Shown piece after piece: positions 10,309 through 22,884 of a stretch of 64,000 nucleotides of DNA. Position 1 is the first letter of the stretch; each line of letters starts with the position of its first letter. Under the pieces are notes generated by a model, which saw only the letters and a list, made by a program, of their open reading frames with translations, had not been told where the DNA came from and searched no databases. The translations under genes were made by a program, and so were the position numbers. Origin of the DNA: Cichorium intybus (Eukaryota > Streptophyta > Magnoliopsida > Asterales > Asteraceae); the NCBI GenBank assembly GCA_023525715.1, contig CM042013.1, positions 78,925,494 to 78,989,493 of the forward strand. The letters are read 5' to 3'.

Positions 10309-10946
10309 TGTAACAACCGACTTTTGTACCAATATTCAAAGTGTATGTATAAATTGGTGAACGGAATGTAATGCAATGATTAAATCTTTTGTTAAGAGCT
10401 TAATGGAGAAATGAGGAAAATATGAATTTGATGTGTGATTATGTGTAAATAATTAAATTAAGTTATGAATTAAGTCCTTAATAGCATATGTATGAATCAT
10501 GATTGATGAACTTGAGTTAAGAATGAAATTTGGCATAAAAAGGGGAAATAAGTAAAATAAGGTTGTTGGAAGTTTAGAGTCAAATAATTCAAAATGAAAT
10601 TCGAATTGAGAAATTTCTCACATTATGAAAAATTTAGTATCTAGAATTATAAGAATTCAGGAAAAAGAATGGAAGCATTTGGAATTCGGATGAAGAAGTT
10701 ATGATCGATTGAAGTTGGGCTAAAACTAGCAAAAATCAAGAAGTAATCAGGTTTGAGCTTGAATATAGAGAAATTTAATTAGAATTGGGTAAATTTCAGT
10801 ATGAATAAGTTGTAGAACGTTTTATTAGCTTTCTAAGCATATATGGTTTGTGAAATTTAGATAAGAAATGAGAAAGTTATGGCTGATTGAAGTTGAGTAT
10901 AAAACGTAAGCAAAATATGAAATGCTGGAAAAATTTTCTAAGGATG

Positions 10947-11052
10947 TACACGACCCGTGTGGGTCTACACAACCCGTGTGGACTTCCTTAAGGTTCTGGA
11001 CAGTTTCTTTGCATTTCCTACACGACCCGTGTGGGTCTACACGACCCGTGTA
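10947..11052. repeat. Cluster of four ACACG-N-CGTGT palindromes
   Basis: Four copies of 'acacgacccgtgtgg' (one reads acacaaccc) are arranged as two pairs about 70 bases apart. Each has the 5-base inverted arms ACACG/CGTGT. Confidence 0.85.
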
Positions 11053-11705
11053 CGCTGCAGATAAGTTTTTAATGTGCTGGACACTTTAGAGACATGTATA
11101 GGTGCGTGGTGCTAACATATCAGCCTCATTTTTGACACCAAACAACCCATAAGCTTGACAAGTGTCTTCCATTACTTTCTAAGGGCATTATGGACGAAAT
11201 TTGAGTTAATTCAGCCATTTTCACTCTCTTTCATCACCATTTTCTTTCCCAAGAACACTAAGTGTGTTCTTGGTGAAGTTAATAGGTGAAATCTCAATCA
11301 AGCTTCAATCTTCAGAATTTCAAGGGGCTTTTTGCTGCATTCTCTTCCTCTTAAGGTAAGAAACATTTCCCCATGATTTATTTAAGCTAAATCCACAGAA
11401 ATTTAATAATATGGATGAACCCTAATTTTGAGAAATTTAGGGTTTAATAAAATTGATGATTGTATCGTGTTTCTAATGCCAAGATTATGCTTGGTGCATA
11501 TAAAGTTCACTCAAAACACCATCAAATTATTAAGTTGGATGAATTTAAGTGAGTAAAAATCCTTTTGATGAATGTATGCAAGTTCTATGGAAATATGAAG
11601 TTAGAATATGAATAATTATGTCATGTTGGACAAAAGAGTGCCAATGGAATTCGGAGTTGACAAGGGAACAACCAATTAAAGCCTTGGAGATCTCTTGAGG
11701 TCGAA

Positions 11706-11867
<162 letters not shown>

Positions 11868-12060
11868 GTGGGTTCAATGCAGAACCAAATTAAATCACCT
11901 AACTGCAGAACCATGTTCATCAATGAACATAAAATCCCAAAAACCCAAAAACGAAAGACCGTAAAAGATTTTACCCTGTAATCGGCATTCTCCAATTTGA
12001 CCAACATCTTCTCTATTAGGGTTTAGTTGAGGTGTGAACTGTTTTTTGTAGTTTATTCAT

Positions 12061-12560
12061 GCTTAATATTGGTTTGGTTCGTAAAAGCATGAACATATGT
12101 TCATTGATGAACATATGTTCATTGATGAACATATTGCTATTCAATTTCTCAATCAGAACTTCCTTTATCGATAATTAATTCGCAAACAGTAAATTCAGAT
12201 TCAATCGAAGTTTTAGTATCATTGGAATGGAGTTTACCTGCTGAATATTGGTTTGGTTCGTAAAAGCATGAACATATGTTCATTGATGAACATATGTTCA
12301 TTGATGAACATATGTTCATTGATGAACATATGTTCATTGATGAACATATTGCTATTCAATTTCTCAATCAGAACTTCCTTTATCGATAATTAATTCGTGG
12401 TTTGGTTCGTAAAAGCATGAACATATGTTCATTGATGAACATATTGCTATTCAATTTCTCAATCAGAACTTCCTTTATCGATAATTAATTCGCAAACAGT
12501 AAATTCAGATTCAATCGAAGTTTTAGTATCATTGGAATGGAGTTTACCTGCTGAATCGAT
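12061..12560. repeat. Three segmental copies carrying arrays of an 18-bp palindrome
   Basis: A segment starting 'ttggtttggttcgtaaaagc' and including 'attgctattcaatttctcaa' and 'tttatcgataattaattcg' occurs three times (from about 12069, 12246 and 12399). Each contains one to several tandem copies of ATGTTCATTGATGAACAT, a perfect inverted repeat (two copies in the first segment, five in the second, one in the third). Confidence 0.85.
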
Positions 12561-12626
12561 TCCATTTACATCATTTTGAGACTTCAATTGGATCTGAAAT
12601 CCGCTAAGGATAGACACGGGTGAAGA

Positions 12627-12917
12627 TTAGCTTGGTCTTCGATTGCCATGGCTGAAATGCTTTTTGACCACAGATGTTGGGCACAATTTCACGGAAACAG
12701 TCGAGGACGAATTTTCACGCCTTGCGTGACCCAATACAGCAGACGACACATCCTCCACAGGGGGAGGAATAGCTTCCGGCGGAAGGTTCGAAGGACGGAG
12801 GGTCATAGAGACGGAGAGGGGGGAGCCCACTACCTGCAAGCGGCGGTCGGCGACGAGGCAGGGAGAAGACTTCGGAGAAAATAAAAAAAACTCAATGTCT
12901 ACAATCTCGATCGCCAT
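12627..12917 (-). other. GC-rich open frame inside the TIR element, unrecognised
   Basis: A 96-codon frame in a block clearly more GC-rich than its surroundings. It starts with MAIEIVDIEFF and has no domain I recognise. An overlapping plus-strand frame of 78 codons also exists. The composition is like a plant first exon, which could mean a captured gene fragment as in a Pack-MULE. There is no independent evidence that it is expressed. Confidence 0.25.
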
Positions 12918-13044
12918 TTTCCTTTATCGAGCTCAAACTCATATTTGCATCAGGAGACGTAACAATTGGGGTTTTTGGGATATATGTTCATTGATGAACA
13001 TGGTTCTGCAGTTAGGTGATTTAATTTGGTTCTGTATTGAACCC

Positions 13045-13047
<3 letters not shown>

Positions 13048-13122
<75 letters not shown>
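13048..13122. repeat. (TA)n microsatellite, right flank of TIR element
   Basis: About 37 TA units immediately after the right inverted repeat. Confidence 0.95.
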
Positions 13123-13124
<2 letters not shown>

Positions 13125-14234
13125 TGATGATGGACTAATTGATGAAATTGGATGTTATGAAGTGTTAACAACCTCAATATTGATAAGGGAGAGGATTTAA
13201 GTGACATATTGTTGAAAATTGAAATAAATCCTAATTAGTCAAGTATAAATTTATGAATAATATTAATAGATTAAGTGATATGATGGTTCATCATAGGTGA
13301 ATTAGTATGTACTAGTGTTAATGAATACGAATTGTATATGGTTTAATAGGTGGTGACCAAGTCGTTGGTGAGCAAGGTGAGGGCAAGAAGACCTTGGGAA
13401 CTTAGCTAGTCACTTCTAGTACAAGGTGAGTAACATGTGGATTTTATGAGTACGTAGCAAATAATTTTTATAAATATTGTTTTGGTCAAAATATTTTAAG
13501 AGAGAAGCTTTCTCAAATTGTTTTATGCAAAAAGCTTTATGTTTGCTATATGTTGAAAGATATTTTTGTTATGACCAATTTGTAATGAATTGATATTGAT
13601 AACTTGAAACATGAACTAAATGAAAGAAATGAGAAAGACGTCTGGACAAGGATCTCACCCTAGTGAGGGGAGGTCAAAAGACACTACTGGGATGGTACCT
13701 CCCGTCGCGAAGTAGGTTTCTCAGCACGCCCTTATGGATAGATTTGTTCTATTCCATGAAGGGAAGAAAACTAGCACGCGCTCACGGATAGATTGGTTCT
13801 ATTCGGGGAGGGAAGATACGGGGAAACCCGTATGAAACCAAATAATAATAAAAGAATCATGAATTACAATTGGTCTATGATTTATTAAGAAAGCTTTTGC
13901 ATTATCTTTGATTATGATGAAATTGTTTGATGGTATAATTAAAATTATTTGGGTCGAAAACCCATGTTGCTCACGAGACTTTATGTCTCACGTATATTTG
14001 TTTTTAAATGCTACGTACTCACGTGACGGAGATTATGTACTAGAAGACTTTAGAAGAATTGAAGCATTTCTTTTGGGATAGTTTTGGTAGTAGCTTATCC
14101 ATGGTGATGTATTGGACTTGTAATACCCTAACATAACTATCTTTTGTAATTATGTTCAAAGTTTTTGTCAAACCCACATTTTGTATATTTAAATTTGGGT
14201 TAAAATGTATATGTTGGTATTGGGGTGTTACAAA

Positions 14235-14251
14235 TTTGGTATCAGAGCCAT
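14235..14251 (+). other. Primer-binding site (iMet tRNA type) of the Ty3 element
   Basis: TTTGGTATCAGAGCCATGG starts two bases after the LTR end. It is complementary to the 3' end of initiator methionine tRNA, the usual primer of plant LTR retrotransposons. Confidence 0.9.
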
Positions 14252-14491
14252 GGTTTAAGCGAACTAGGTTGGAAATCCATCCTAGGCTTAAACTATTAAG
14301 GTAGCAATTTAGTGTACCTTAGGAATTTGTAGGTATGCTTAGATTATATGATCATAGTTGTAAGTTAGGATTTATAGGTCTAGATGAACCTTATAGTAGG
14401 AAGATTACTTAAGGAGATAACATGCTACCGCTTTTGTTATTAAATGAAAATAATGTGTATTAAAAAAAATTCTATTTATCTTATATAGTAA

Positions 14492-15426
14492 ATGGAAGGA
14501 GGTGGTCAAGATCCACCAATTGACGGGCAAGAAGCAAGCCACACTTCTTCCCATGGAAGTGTACCGTCAATAATGCGGTTAATGCAGAAATTGAGCCGAA
14601 CCCCCAACCACCACAACAACCCATAACAATCAAAGCGATTCAAAACCTCATTAATAATTTGAGGAATGAAATGAAGGAGGATGTTAATAAAATAATCGAT
14701 AACCTACTTGGAGAGCAACGCACTCATTCCTCACAAGATGTTTTATGGAAGCCGATGAGTGGAGACTCTTCAAAGGATGATGGAAGCGTAGGATCGGAAC
14801 CTAAAAAGAGGTGTTCTTTTAAGTCTTTTCTTGTATGCAAACCCACTGAATATCTCGGTAGTTTCTAGGGGTGTGCAAATGGTCCTCAGAACCGAGGAAC
14901 CGTACATGAGATAAGGAACCGACCATGTTACTTGGTCGGTACTCGGTCCGTATATGTGGCTTAATTTGGTCTTGGTCCTTCGGTATTGTCGGGTTCTCGA
15001 GTACGGAACCGACAGAAAGTTTAAAAGACATTAAGATTATAATGTAGGCCTTTAAAATTTTTACGCTTGATCCTGCTCGGTTAAAACCCGACCAAACCCG
15101 AGAAAACCCGTAGCCGAACCCAAGACCAAGTCCCATAGTTTGGTCGGTCCTCGGTTCAATTGAATGTCTTCCCTCGGTCTCGGTCCGGCTCGGGTTCGGT
15201 CCTGTTCGGGTCGGTCCCAGGACCATTCTCACCCCTAGTAGTTTCGAACCGAAAGTCACAATGAGATGGATCCGAAAAACCGAGCAAGTCTTGGAGGTTA
15301 GCAAATGTCATGAAAATGATAAGGTGCACTATGCTTCTCGTCTTTTAAAAGATGAGGCGTTTGGTGGAACACATTGTGTGAAACTCTAGGAAAGAATATG
15401 GTGTACAAGTGGTCATGGGACGAGTT
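14492..15426 (+). pseudogene. gag: Ty3/Gypsy gag, N-terminal part, broken
   Basis: An ATG at 14492 opens MEGGGQDPPIDGQ. The frame is lost near 14620 and resumes as MRNEMKEDVNKIIDN, leading to KPTEYLGSF at 14868, where a hAT MITE interrupts it. After the MITE the gag core continues (EPKVTMRWIRKTEQVLEV, then a stop in KL-TAG) and reaches the tryptophan block at 15410-15426, where the Copia-type element sits. The pattern W-x-x-F before an FCP-type motif is the Retrotrans_gag capsid fold. With a frameshift, a stop and two insertions it is dead. Confidence 0.75.
14866..15237. mobile_element. hAT-type MITE inside gag, 8-bp target duplication
   Basis: A 372-bp element starting TAGGGGTGTGCAAATGGTCC and ending GGACCATTCTCACCCCTA (near-perfect inverted repeats). 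It is flanked by GTAGTTTC on both sides (14858-14865 and 15238-15245). The 8-bp duplication points to hAT. The gag reading frame resumes directly across the duplication, so the boundaries are exact. The interior is made of 'ggaaccg'/'cggttc' motifs in both directions and has no coding capacity. Confidence 0.9.
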
Positions 15427-16193
15427 TGAAGGGTTTTATAGCAAACAATGAACAAATAATTACTTATGGTTCACATGCAACCCTAACAAGATCTATGTTT
15501 TCTTCTATGAAGATAATAAACTAAAGCTAAAGGCCAACAATAATTTCTAAAGTTTAAAACAAGAATTACCAACCTTTAAATCTTGTTCTTGAAGCTAGCA
15601 GCATAAGTGTCCTGCCTCAAATGCAAGTCACACCCAAAGCAATGGAGAAGACAGTCCAGCAGAGTAATCTTGGTGAAAGTGGCGCAGGTTTTAGGGCAGC
15701 CAATAGCCTCCTTTTATAGCCTCCAAGGGTTACAGTCAAAACCATAAGGAGCCTCCAAATGGGCAAGCCTGTTAACCATTTGGACAAGGCTTTCCTTAAC
15801 CCTAATTAGGGTTTCGAAGTATGAGTGTACACACTCTCATAATTTCGCCAACTTAGGCCCTTCCACTGGTTGGCCAGATTATTCAACTATTGAATAAATA
15901 CAAACCAGTCCCTGCACTTTTAATTAATTTATTTAATCACTGAATTAAATCCAATTAATTCTAGATTAAATCTTAATTAATTATTATAGTTTCTAATTAA
16001 TATATTAACACTTAAATATATTAATAAACCATTTAATTAATTCTATTGATTTATTACACAATTAATAAATCAACCTTTTACTCTACTGAACTCTATCCTA
16101 ACCTCCAGCTATGAGGGCAACCCAAATGGACTTTGCTTCAATTAACAAGATAAATATAAATATAAAGTCATGGCTTAGACACCTAATCCAACA
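15427..16193 (-). repeat. 3' LTR of Copia-type copy B
   Basis: 767 bp. Differs from the partner LTR by a small number of scattered substitutions visible by eye, which suggests a moderately recent insertion. Confidence 0.9.
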
Positions 16194-17277
16194 GTATCCC
16201 ACTTGGATAAGTCTATGACTTTAATTTATCTTCTAATTAATGAACAACCTGCAGCTTCCAAGAAACTGCTGCCGAACTCTGACCCAGTCAGTTCTGTCCA
16301 TAGATAAGTGATCATATGATCCTTCGTCCAACAAGACATTTTCAGACATGAGACATGGATTGAGATCAATCTCTGTTCGATACTCTGTTTCCCGATTTCC
16401 GATTCTGCTTATGACTTTCGGACTTCTAATTGAACACATCAATTCAGTCCAGGCTGGCCAGCACTTTAGTCAACTTCAAAATCATCGAGCGGCCTACAGA
16501 TATTTGTTTCCCATCAGGGTCATGGAACGAATAAGCTTTGACTCATATGGTTGTGTCTTTTACTTATCAAATCGTACACAATAATGCGTTTTGTAACATC
16601 GAGTTACCGATGCGTTTTCGCATTATCAATGCACAACCGACTCGTAAATTTCAACTCATATGTCTCCGCTTCAAGATCATACGATATTATTGTCTCAACA
16701 TTGCTCGTGATGTAATCCATGAAGCAATCTATTGAGCGTGGGTTTATCCAATACTCAAATCTCTATTTCTAAGTACTCATGAACGTTGTAGCAGTCTTAC
16801 TGCAATGTCTAACTCCTTAGACAATCTACAAACCAATTCACGACAGTCTTCGTTCATACTTACTCCCGAAAAGTATGAGCGACTGTGGACCTTTTGAATA
16901 ATCAAATTATTCGGGAAGTGAAACATGCAAAATTGAAACATAAAATCTGACCGGTGGCTACTCTTGCCTAATTACCAAGTCTCCACGAGGTAATCACCAA
17001 GTCAGATTTTACATAAAACTATTATCGGTTTCTAGATTCCTTTTAAACTATTTAATTCGTGTTATGTATCTATGTCTACTAGACCTTTCACTCTTTCTAT
17101 GTATTCAAATGTTATACATTTATACACTTTATCCGATCGGATATCCTTCCGATGATATTTCAATTTTGGTCATACCGTCATTCTCACTAACAACTCCATT
17201 CTATGTACTGTGACTTTTCATGGTTCTCGGGATCTTTAGTCCACATGACTGCACCCTAAGACTATTTCGAGGTGTTA

Positions 17278-17309
17278 CGATGTGCCCGTGAGCCACACGC
17301 GCTCCATCA
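17278..17309 (-). other. Stem-loop motif, copy B, fourth position
   Basis: Conserved loop with the 'ccacacgcgctcc' core (plus-strand view), flanked by the arms GATG/CATC. Homologue of 51366-51397 in copy A, where the arms are CGATG/CATCG. Confidence 0.5.
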
Positions 17310-18236
17310 TAATGCCAACGAAATTCTTTAACCATTAAGTCCTTATTTTTTAAAAACTCTTTTCAAATTGTTATCAACATTCACCCATAATCATTTTCCA
17401 ATGATTTCTCATGTAGGTACAAAATCCATTAAGTATTCCTAGCCAGGTCGTATCCTGAATCTAACTCACTATGCGCTAAGCATTAAGTCATCAAGACATG
17501 TTCATGACACTTCTGATCGATCCAAGAAACTTGTTGGATTCGATCTAGTCCTATTCCAAACTCTTTTGGAATCCTAGGATTAGTTGCAATCCTTGTGTCA
17601 TGACTTTCAATAACTATTTCCTTTCGGAGACCCTTTTCCATGCATCTTGAATCTTATCAAGATCATGCTTACTATGGCCAGGTCTATACTGATGACAACA
17701 TCTATCTGATAGATGTCAATGGATTATGTGAATATGTTACACCTTTTATATCTCTCATGCCAAATCATCACACTTTGCAATGACAGGAAACTCCTTTCCT
17801 AAGCTATGCATCTTGAGTCTCATCAAGATAATCTTGGCAGAGTTTCAATCTATCTCATAGACGTTTGTAACCACCTGAGCATGCCGTATCTTTATTAAGT
17901 CTTTCATAGCGATCCGTCTCTTAACACCAAGTCATTACACTTTGTAATGAAAAGAGACGTTTCCTAGAAACATTATGTAACACACATATGGAGATAGATA
18001 ACAACAACACTCCCACTGGCTTTGACACGGTTATGGACTATTCACAAAATCCAGAGCTTATGGCACATTTTGAGAATCCAAACCTTTCTGACATCTTAAT
18101 GGATATCTTTCAGCCCTTTCTCAAAATCCAATCCTTTGGCATATTTTGAGAATATGAATATCCTTTCTTGCGAGATGCCCGCGGGGAAATCCTGGGCCCA
18201 TGTACCTTTATACTGACATATTCTTTGTGAGTCCCT

Positions 18237-18272
18237 ATTAGTGTGCCGGTGATCCACACGCGCTCCACTAAC
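18237..18272 (-). other. Stem-loop motif, copy B, third position
   Basis: Arms TTAGTG/CACTAA around 'tgccggtgatccacacgcgc'. Homologue of 50403-50440 in copy A (arms CATTAGT/ACTAATG). Confidence 0.55.
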
Positions 18273-19429
18273 GACTTACAATATGCAGTGTCCTTTCGGA
18301 TTTTATCTTCTATTGAGAGTGCTTCTCCCGAAATCAATAACTTGACTCTGGGTATCGTCTCACTCAACCAGATGTTCTAAAGGTACGTTTCTGTCCATGC
18401 TACTTTCGTTTGATGATTCGATTACTCCCACTGGTTTTTAGACCAGGTGTAAAATCAATCAAAAAGCCACATAGACTGTATCTCGTCCTAAGGTTCTCTT
18501 AATTGGTAGCAACCGGGCTCACCAATGCTTCGAAGTAGTCGGATTGCAAATCCATAGCAACTATAGTGTTTTACCACTATTCGGTATGTCACCCCGATCA
18601 TAACTACTTATGACGGTGATCAGTACTACTGGTCAAGAGAAGGTTATGTCAGTGTTAAAACAGAAATATGATTTCTGCTCTAAGCCTAGTGATGACTAAA
18701 GGTTCTTTCACTTGGCTAATCCTGAACTCATTCAAGACTGTCCCAACTCCCACTGTTTCCTTAGAACATGAGTTCTTACTAAAAGAGCTCTTTCTTTTCA
18801 GGTACAGCGGGATAGCCAGTGAAACGACATTTCTGATTAGGTTCAGGCTAGTCATGAGGTTCGGACGAACACAACAAGACACTGGACTTTTAATATACAA
18901 GTGGGACAATCCCAGCTTTACATTTCAGACAGTGTCTGCAAAACCTACTTAGTCGAAGGATGTGGTTGGAATATGGTGTATATGGTCTGACTGGTTTAGT
19001 GTTTAATTTACGGGAAACTAATTGGCAATGTATCTCATACATCGAGGATCAAACTGTTTCGACCAATGCTCCATTATCTTTCCTAGGACACATTATAACT
19101 ATTAATGTTCTTGGAAGAGAATAAATGTAAAACATTTTCCCAGTTTAAGTTGTCACTCAGGTTCTGTGGATCTCGTACTTCCTTTGAAGTCCTTGAGCTG
19201 TTCAAGGTTTCAATTCAATCGCTTATTCTGATAAGCGTAGCCATATTCGTCATTCTGAATGACAAATATCACGAAGTACAAACTATTGTGTTTTATTTGA
19301 AGATTCGAGCACCACACAGCCACTGATGTGTTCGTTGCTCCTAATCTCAACGTCCTTTACATATCTATGTAAGCTTATGACTTTGTTAATGCTGGTCAAG
19401 ACTTGCAATCTTTAGTTGACTCCAAGTTA

Positions 19430-19680
19430 ACTGATTCCAAAATCCTATCCTCTGGATCTTTGGGTGATTCATTTCTTGCCATTTGTGCTTTATAAAGAAC
19501 TTAATCATCATCTGACTCTAAGTCATATGATTCCAAAATCCTGTCCAACTGGATCTTTGGTTGATTCATTTCTTGACACATTAAGAACTCAATTCATCAT
19601 GAGACTCTAAGTCAAATGATTCCAAGGTCCTGTCCAACTGGACCTTTGGTTGAATTGATTCTTGTAATATCTATCTTAAC
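19430..19680 (-). repeat. Three diverged repeats of about 110 bp in Copia-type copy B
   Basis: Units contain 'gactctaagtca' and 'ccaactggatctttggttga' followed by 'cattcttg'-like ends. The same set occurs at 49030-49290 in copy A, in opposite orientation as expected. Confidence 0.7.
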
Positions 19681-20036
19681 AATCATAAAAGACACAATTC
19701 CTAAGATCCAAACACTTTGGATGCATTCAACATTCAAGTTATTACTAATTTTGCATCCAACATAATCATACAACATTTCAAGGATATTTCAAACAACACG
19801 TGTTAAAAGAAAATTGACAATTTTATTAAAACAAAAATCCTTGCACAATGTACTATATGATGGACAATGTCATACGCATATAAAAGCTAATAACAATATT
19901 TCAATATCTAACTAAACTTCAAAACTGCATGAGCCGGAAATCCAATCCATATGTGCTCCTATGCGCCAATGTCCCATACCCTACTGATTCCCTGCATACA
20001 AACCAAAATGTGACTATCACATTATGCATCAAGGAA

Positions 20037-20876
20037 TTATGGAACAGGAGTTTTGAGGTTTTTAGATATACCTGAGCTTTCAAAAGGTTTTGACTTTGGA
20101 GCGTCTTTCAATCTTTCCGCGACTGTATCCGATTCTGTGGATTCCCAACTTAAGACATATCCAGACGATCTGGATCGTTTCTTGCTGTGTCTTTCCACTA
20201 GACTTAATCCAGAAGTGGCTGAACCATTGGAGCTATGCCTGTCCAAGAATGACTCGTATAAAGTCAACAATGGACGCATTTCCATTAAGGTCTTTTTCTG
20301 GTCTTCCTTTCTATACGTCTAAATGAACAGATCGTACTTACTAGTCAGTGAAGCGAGTAGAGTGTTAACACTCGACTCCTGACTCATGGAATAACCAAGT
20401 TTGTACAATTCGCCTATGTACGCTTCAATATGAAGAACATGCGAATCGATGCTACTTCCTTCTTTTAACTTACACTTTGCAAGTCTTTTGAAGATCCTAG
20501 CTCGTTCCTCTTCAACCGGTTTTTGGAACCTTTCCTCAACCGATTGCATTAACTCATATGGCCCCAAGGATTCAAAATCCTTGCAGAACTCGGGGTCAAT
20601 GGTCAGTAGCATGAGGTCACAAATCTTTCTGGATTCATTAACTAAGAGGTTACGCTTATCATAAAGGCTCTTTATGATGACTTGTTCCGGTGGAACCGAG
20701 ATCGGATACTCGGTGAGATGAAGCTTGCCCACAATGACGAGAACCATTCTCCAGTTGCGAAGCCATTCCTTACAGTTAAGGCCAGTCAGCCTTTCCATAT
20801 TTAGCAGGTGCTTTCTGATGCTCTCAGAAATGGGTGAAGGAGGAGAGGGAGGAGAATAGAAACTTGATTCAGACAT
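20037..20876 (-). pseudogene. gag: Copia-type gag (UBN2 family) with one in-frame TAG, copy B
   Basis: From ATG at 20876 an open frame of 185 codons starts MSESSFYSPPSPPSPISESI. It carries the Copia capsid pattern (L-x-G-L-N-C-K-E-W-L-R-N-W-R-M-V-L near residue 35, then the helical region to LLASLTSKYDLFI). A TAG stop at about 20319-20321 is followed in the same frame by about 94 more codons (TYRKEDQKKTLMEMRPLL...) to 20037. The extension has serine-rich sequence but no CCHC zinc knuckle. Plant Copia gags usually continue through a knuckle into protease, and neither is present. Copy A has the same gag in far worse condition. It may still make a short capsid-like protein. Confidence 0.75.
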
Positions 20877-21205
20877 CTACAATAAACAGAATTTTATTAG
20901 TTTAATTAATCCTTTCAAATAATTACCCAATATATTATTTATTAAGGCTAGGACCCAAAATACCCCAACTATGGTGTGAAGAGGGATGCCGTAATCACAA
21001 CATAATGGTCATTAAGGTAGATAATACACTTATCAATTTCATCTTCTGAAATTCCTAGATCTGTTGAGACACATTGAACTGTTCAATGGCATGTTTAGTC
21101 TCGGATGTGCCCCACTGTTTGTGACTGGGATGCCGAGTATCACAAACCGGGTGTGAATAACCATGCAAATTAGCTTGGTACTCTCGAAGTCAATTGCCAT
21201 CTCTA

Positions 21206-21321
21206 ATTAACGTGCCGGTTAACCACACACGCTCCGTTAATAATGACAAAATCGAGAAACCCATTGCAAGTCTTTGCGGACCCCAGTTGGCATGCCGGTA
21301 AACCACACACGTTCCACCAAT
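21206..21321 (-). other. Pair of leader stem-loops with palindromic loop, copy B
   Basis: Two stem-loops lie upstream of gag on the minus strand. At 21206-21241 the arms are ATTAACG/CGTTAAT around 'tgccggttaaccacacacgc'. At 21287-21321 the arms are TTGG/CCAA around 'gccggtaaaccacacacg'. The first keeps the loop palindrome GGTTAACC. Homologues in copy A are at 47470-47505 and 47390-47425. Confidence 0.6.
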
Positions 21322-22105
21322 GTTCCACAAAGTGCAATGTGCAATTCCATGGATTAGCACCAATTCACATTTTTTAACCTAAAGTAACTAGATTGGGTTT
21401 TGTTTAAGGTTCTAGTACTTTCAATTATAGCATTATACTTTTAAGAGGCTTAGCGGTTCTATCAAACCCGTTCGGCTAACGACACTCGACTGACAAGGAG
21501 AGCGGTGGGTAAGAGTGGATACCCATTAGACAACCATTTTATAGGCAGTCGCCTTATACCCTCTTTATAGGATAGTTTTGTGAATGAGGCCTACTTGCGG
21601 TAAGACTAACCAATTTTTCTTATATATAAATTATTAACTTTTAATCATAAATATATAAGATATATTTTAATCTTATTAAAATATTTTAGATTTAATTTTA
21701 ATATAATTTTCGCAAATTTTTAATGAATTTTTGAAAATTTAAATTAAATCTTTAAGCTGATTTAATTGATCTTTTAATTAACAATTAATTAAACTAATTA
21801 AATCAAATATAGGCATCACAAAATTAATCAAATTAATTACCTATATTTATCCCTATATTTCGAGATTTACAAGATATGGATAAAGGATTCTAGTTATTTA
21901 ATTAATCAGCAATTACCAAAAATAACAATGCTAATCTGGGCAGCAAATCAAGCAAATCAAGGGGGAATAAAGGGGTGGCGGCTAGGGTTAGGAAACCCTA
22001 GCCTAGGCCACGAAATTAAGGCCATTCCAAGAGGGTTTTTCACAAAAACACTCAAGGCAAAAATCATTCAAGCAGTTTATATCAAACATAAGAAAACAAG
22101 CCTAT

Positions 22106-22117
22106 GCTCTGATACCA
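22106..22117 (-). other. Primer-binding site of Copia-type copy B
   Basis: TGGTATCAGAGC on the minus strand, next to the 5' LTR. Confidence 0.9.
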
Positions 22118-22118
22118 C

Positions 22119-22884
22119 TGAAGGGTTTTCTAGAAAACAATGAACAAATAATTACTTATGGTTCACATGCAACCCTAGAAAGATCTATGTTTTCTTCTAT
22201 GGAGATAATAAACTAAAGCTAAAGGCCAACAATAATTTCTAAAGTTTAAAACAAGAATTACCAACCTTTGAATCCTGTTCTTGAAGCTAGCAGCACAAGT
22301 GTCCTGCCTCAAATGCAAGTCACACCCAAAGCAATAGAGAAGACAGTCCAACAGAGTAATCTTGGTGAAAGTGGCGCAGGTTTTACGGCAGCCAGTAGCC
22401 TTTTTTTATAGCCTCCAAGGGTTACAGTCAACACCCTAAGGAGCCTCCAAATGGGCAAGCCTGTTAACTATTTGGACAAGGCTTTCCTTAACCCGAATTA
22501 GGGTTTCGAAATATGAGTGTACACACACTCATAATTTCGCCAACTTAGGCCCTTCCACTTGTTGGCCAGCTTATTCAACTATTGAATACATACAAACCAG
22601 TCCCTGCACTTTTAATTAATTTATTTAATCACTGAATTAAATCCAATTAATTTTAGATTGAATCTTAATTAATTATTATAGTTTCTAATTAATATATTAA
22701 CACTTAAATATATTAATAAACCATTTAATTAATTCTATTGATTTATTACACAATTAATAAATCAACCTTTTACTCTACTGAACTTTATCCTAACCTCCAG
22801 CTATGAGGGCAACCCAAATGTATCTGCTTCAATTAACAAGATAAATATAAATATAAAGTCATGGATTAGACACCTAATCCAACA
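22119..22884 (-). repeat. 5' LTR of Copia-type copy B
   Basis: 766 bp, TG...CA ends, partner of 15427-16193. Confidence 0.9.

Larger units (their letters stand above)
15427..22884 (-). mobile_element. Copia-type non-autonomous retrotransposon (gag only), copy B
   Basis: A complete 7.46 kb element on the minus strand. LTRs at 15427-16193 (3' LTR) and 22119-22884 (5' LTR) both run TGTTGGATTAGG...CCCTTCA. A perfect 5-bp duplication GAGTT flanks it (15422-15426 and 22885-22889). The primer site is the complement of 22106-22117, and a polypurine tract borders the 3' LTR. Inside are a Copia-type gag (20037-20876) and about 4 kb in which I find no protease, integrase, RT or RNase H motif. This fits the plant class of terminal-repeat elements with only GAG (TR-GAG). 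It sits in the gag of the Ty3 element. Confidence 0.88.

Noticed and set aside
12149..12337. Repetitive MNICSS frame
   Set aside because: Translation of the 18-bp palindrome array in the TIR element.
14819..15304. 161-codon minus-strand frame
   Set aside because: It lies mostly within the hAT MITE and reads its repeated 'ggaaccg' motifs. No family match.
17278..21321. Stem-loops as intrinsic terminators or attachment sites
   Set aside because: Eukaryotic context, no U-tract, no phage or integron signature. The leader RNA-structure reading fits better.
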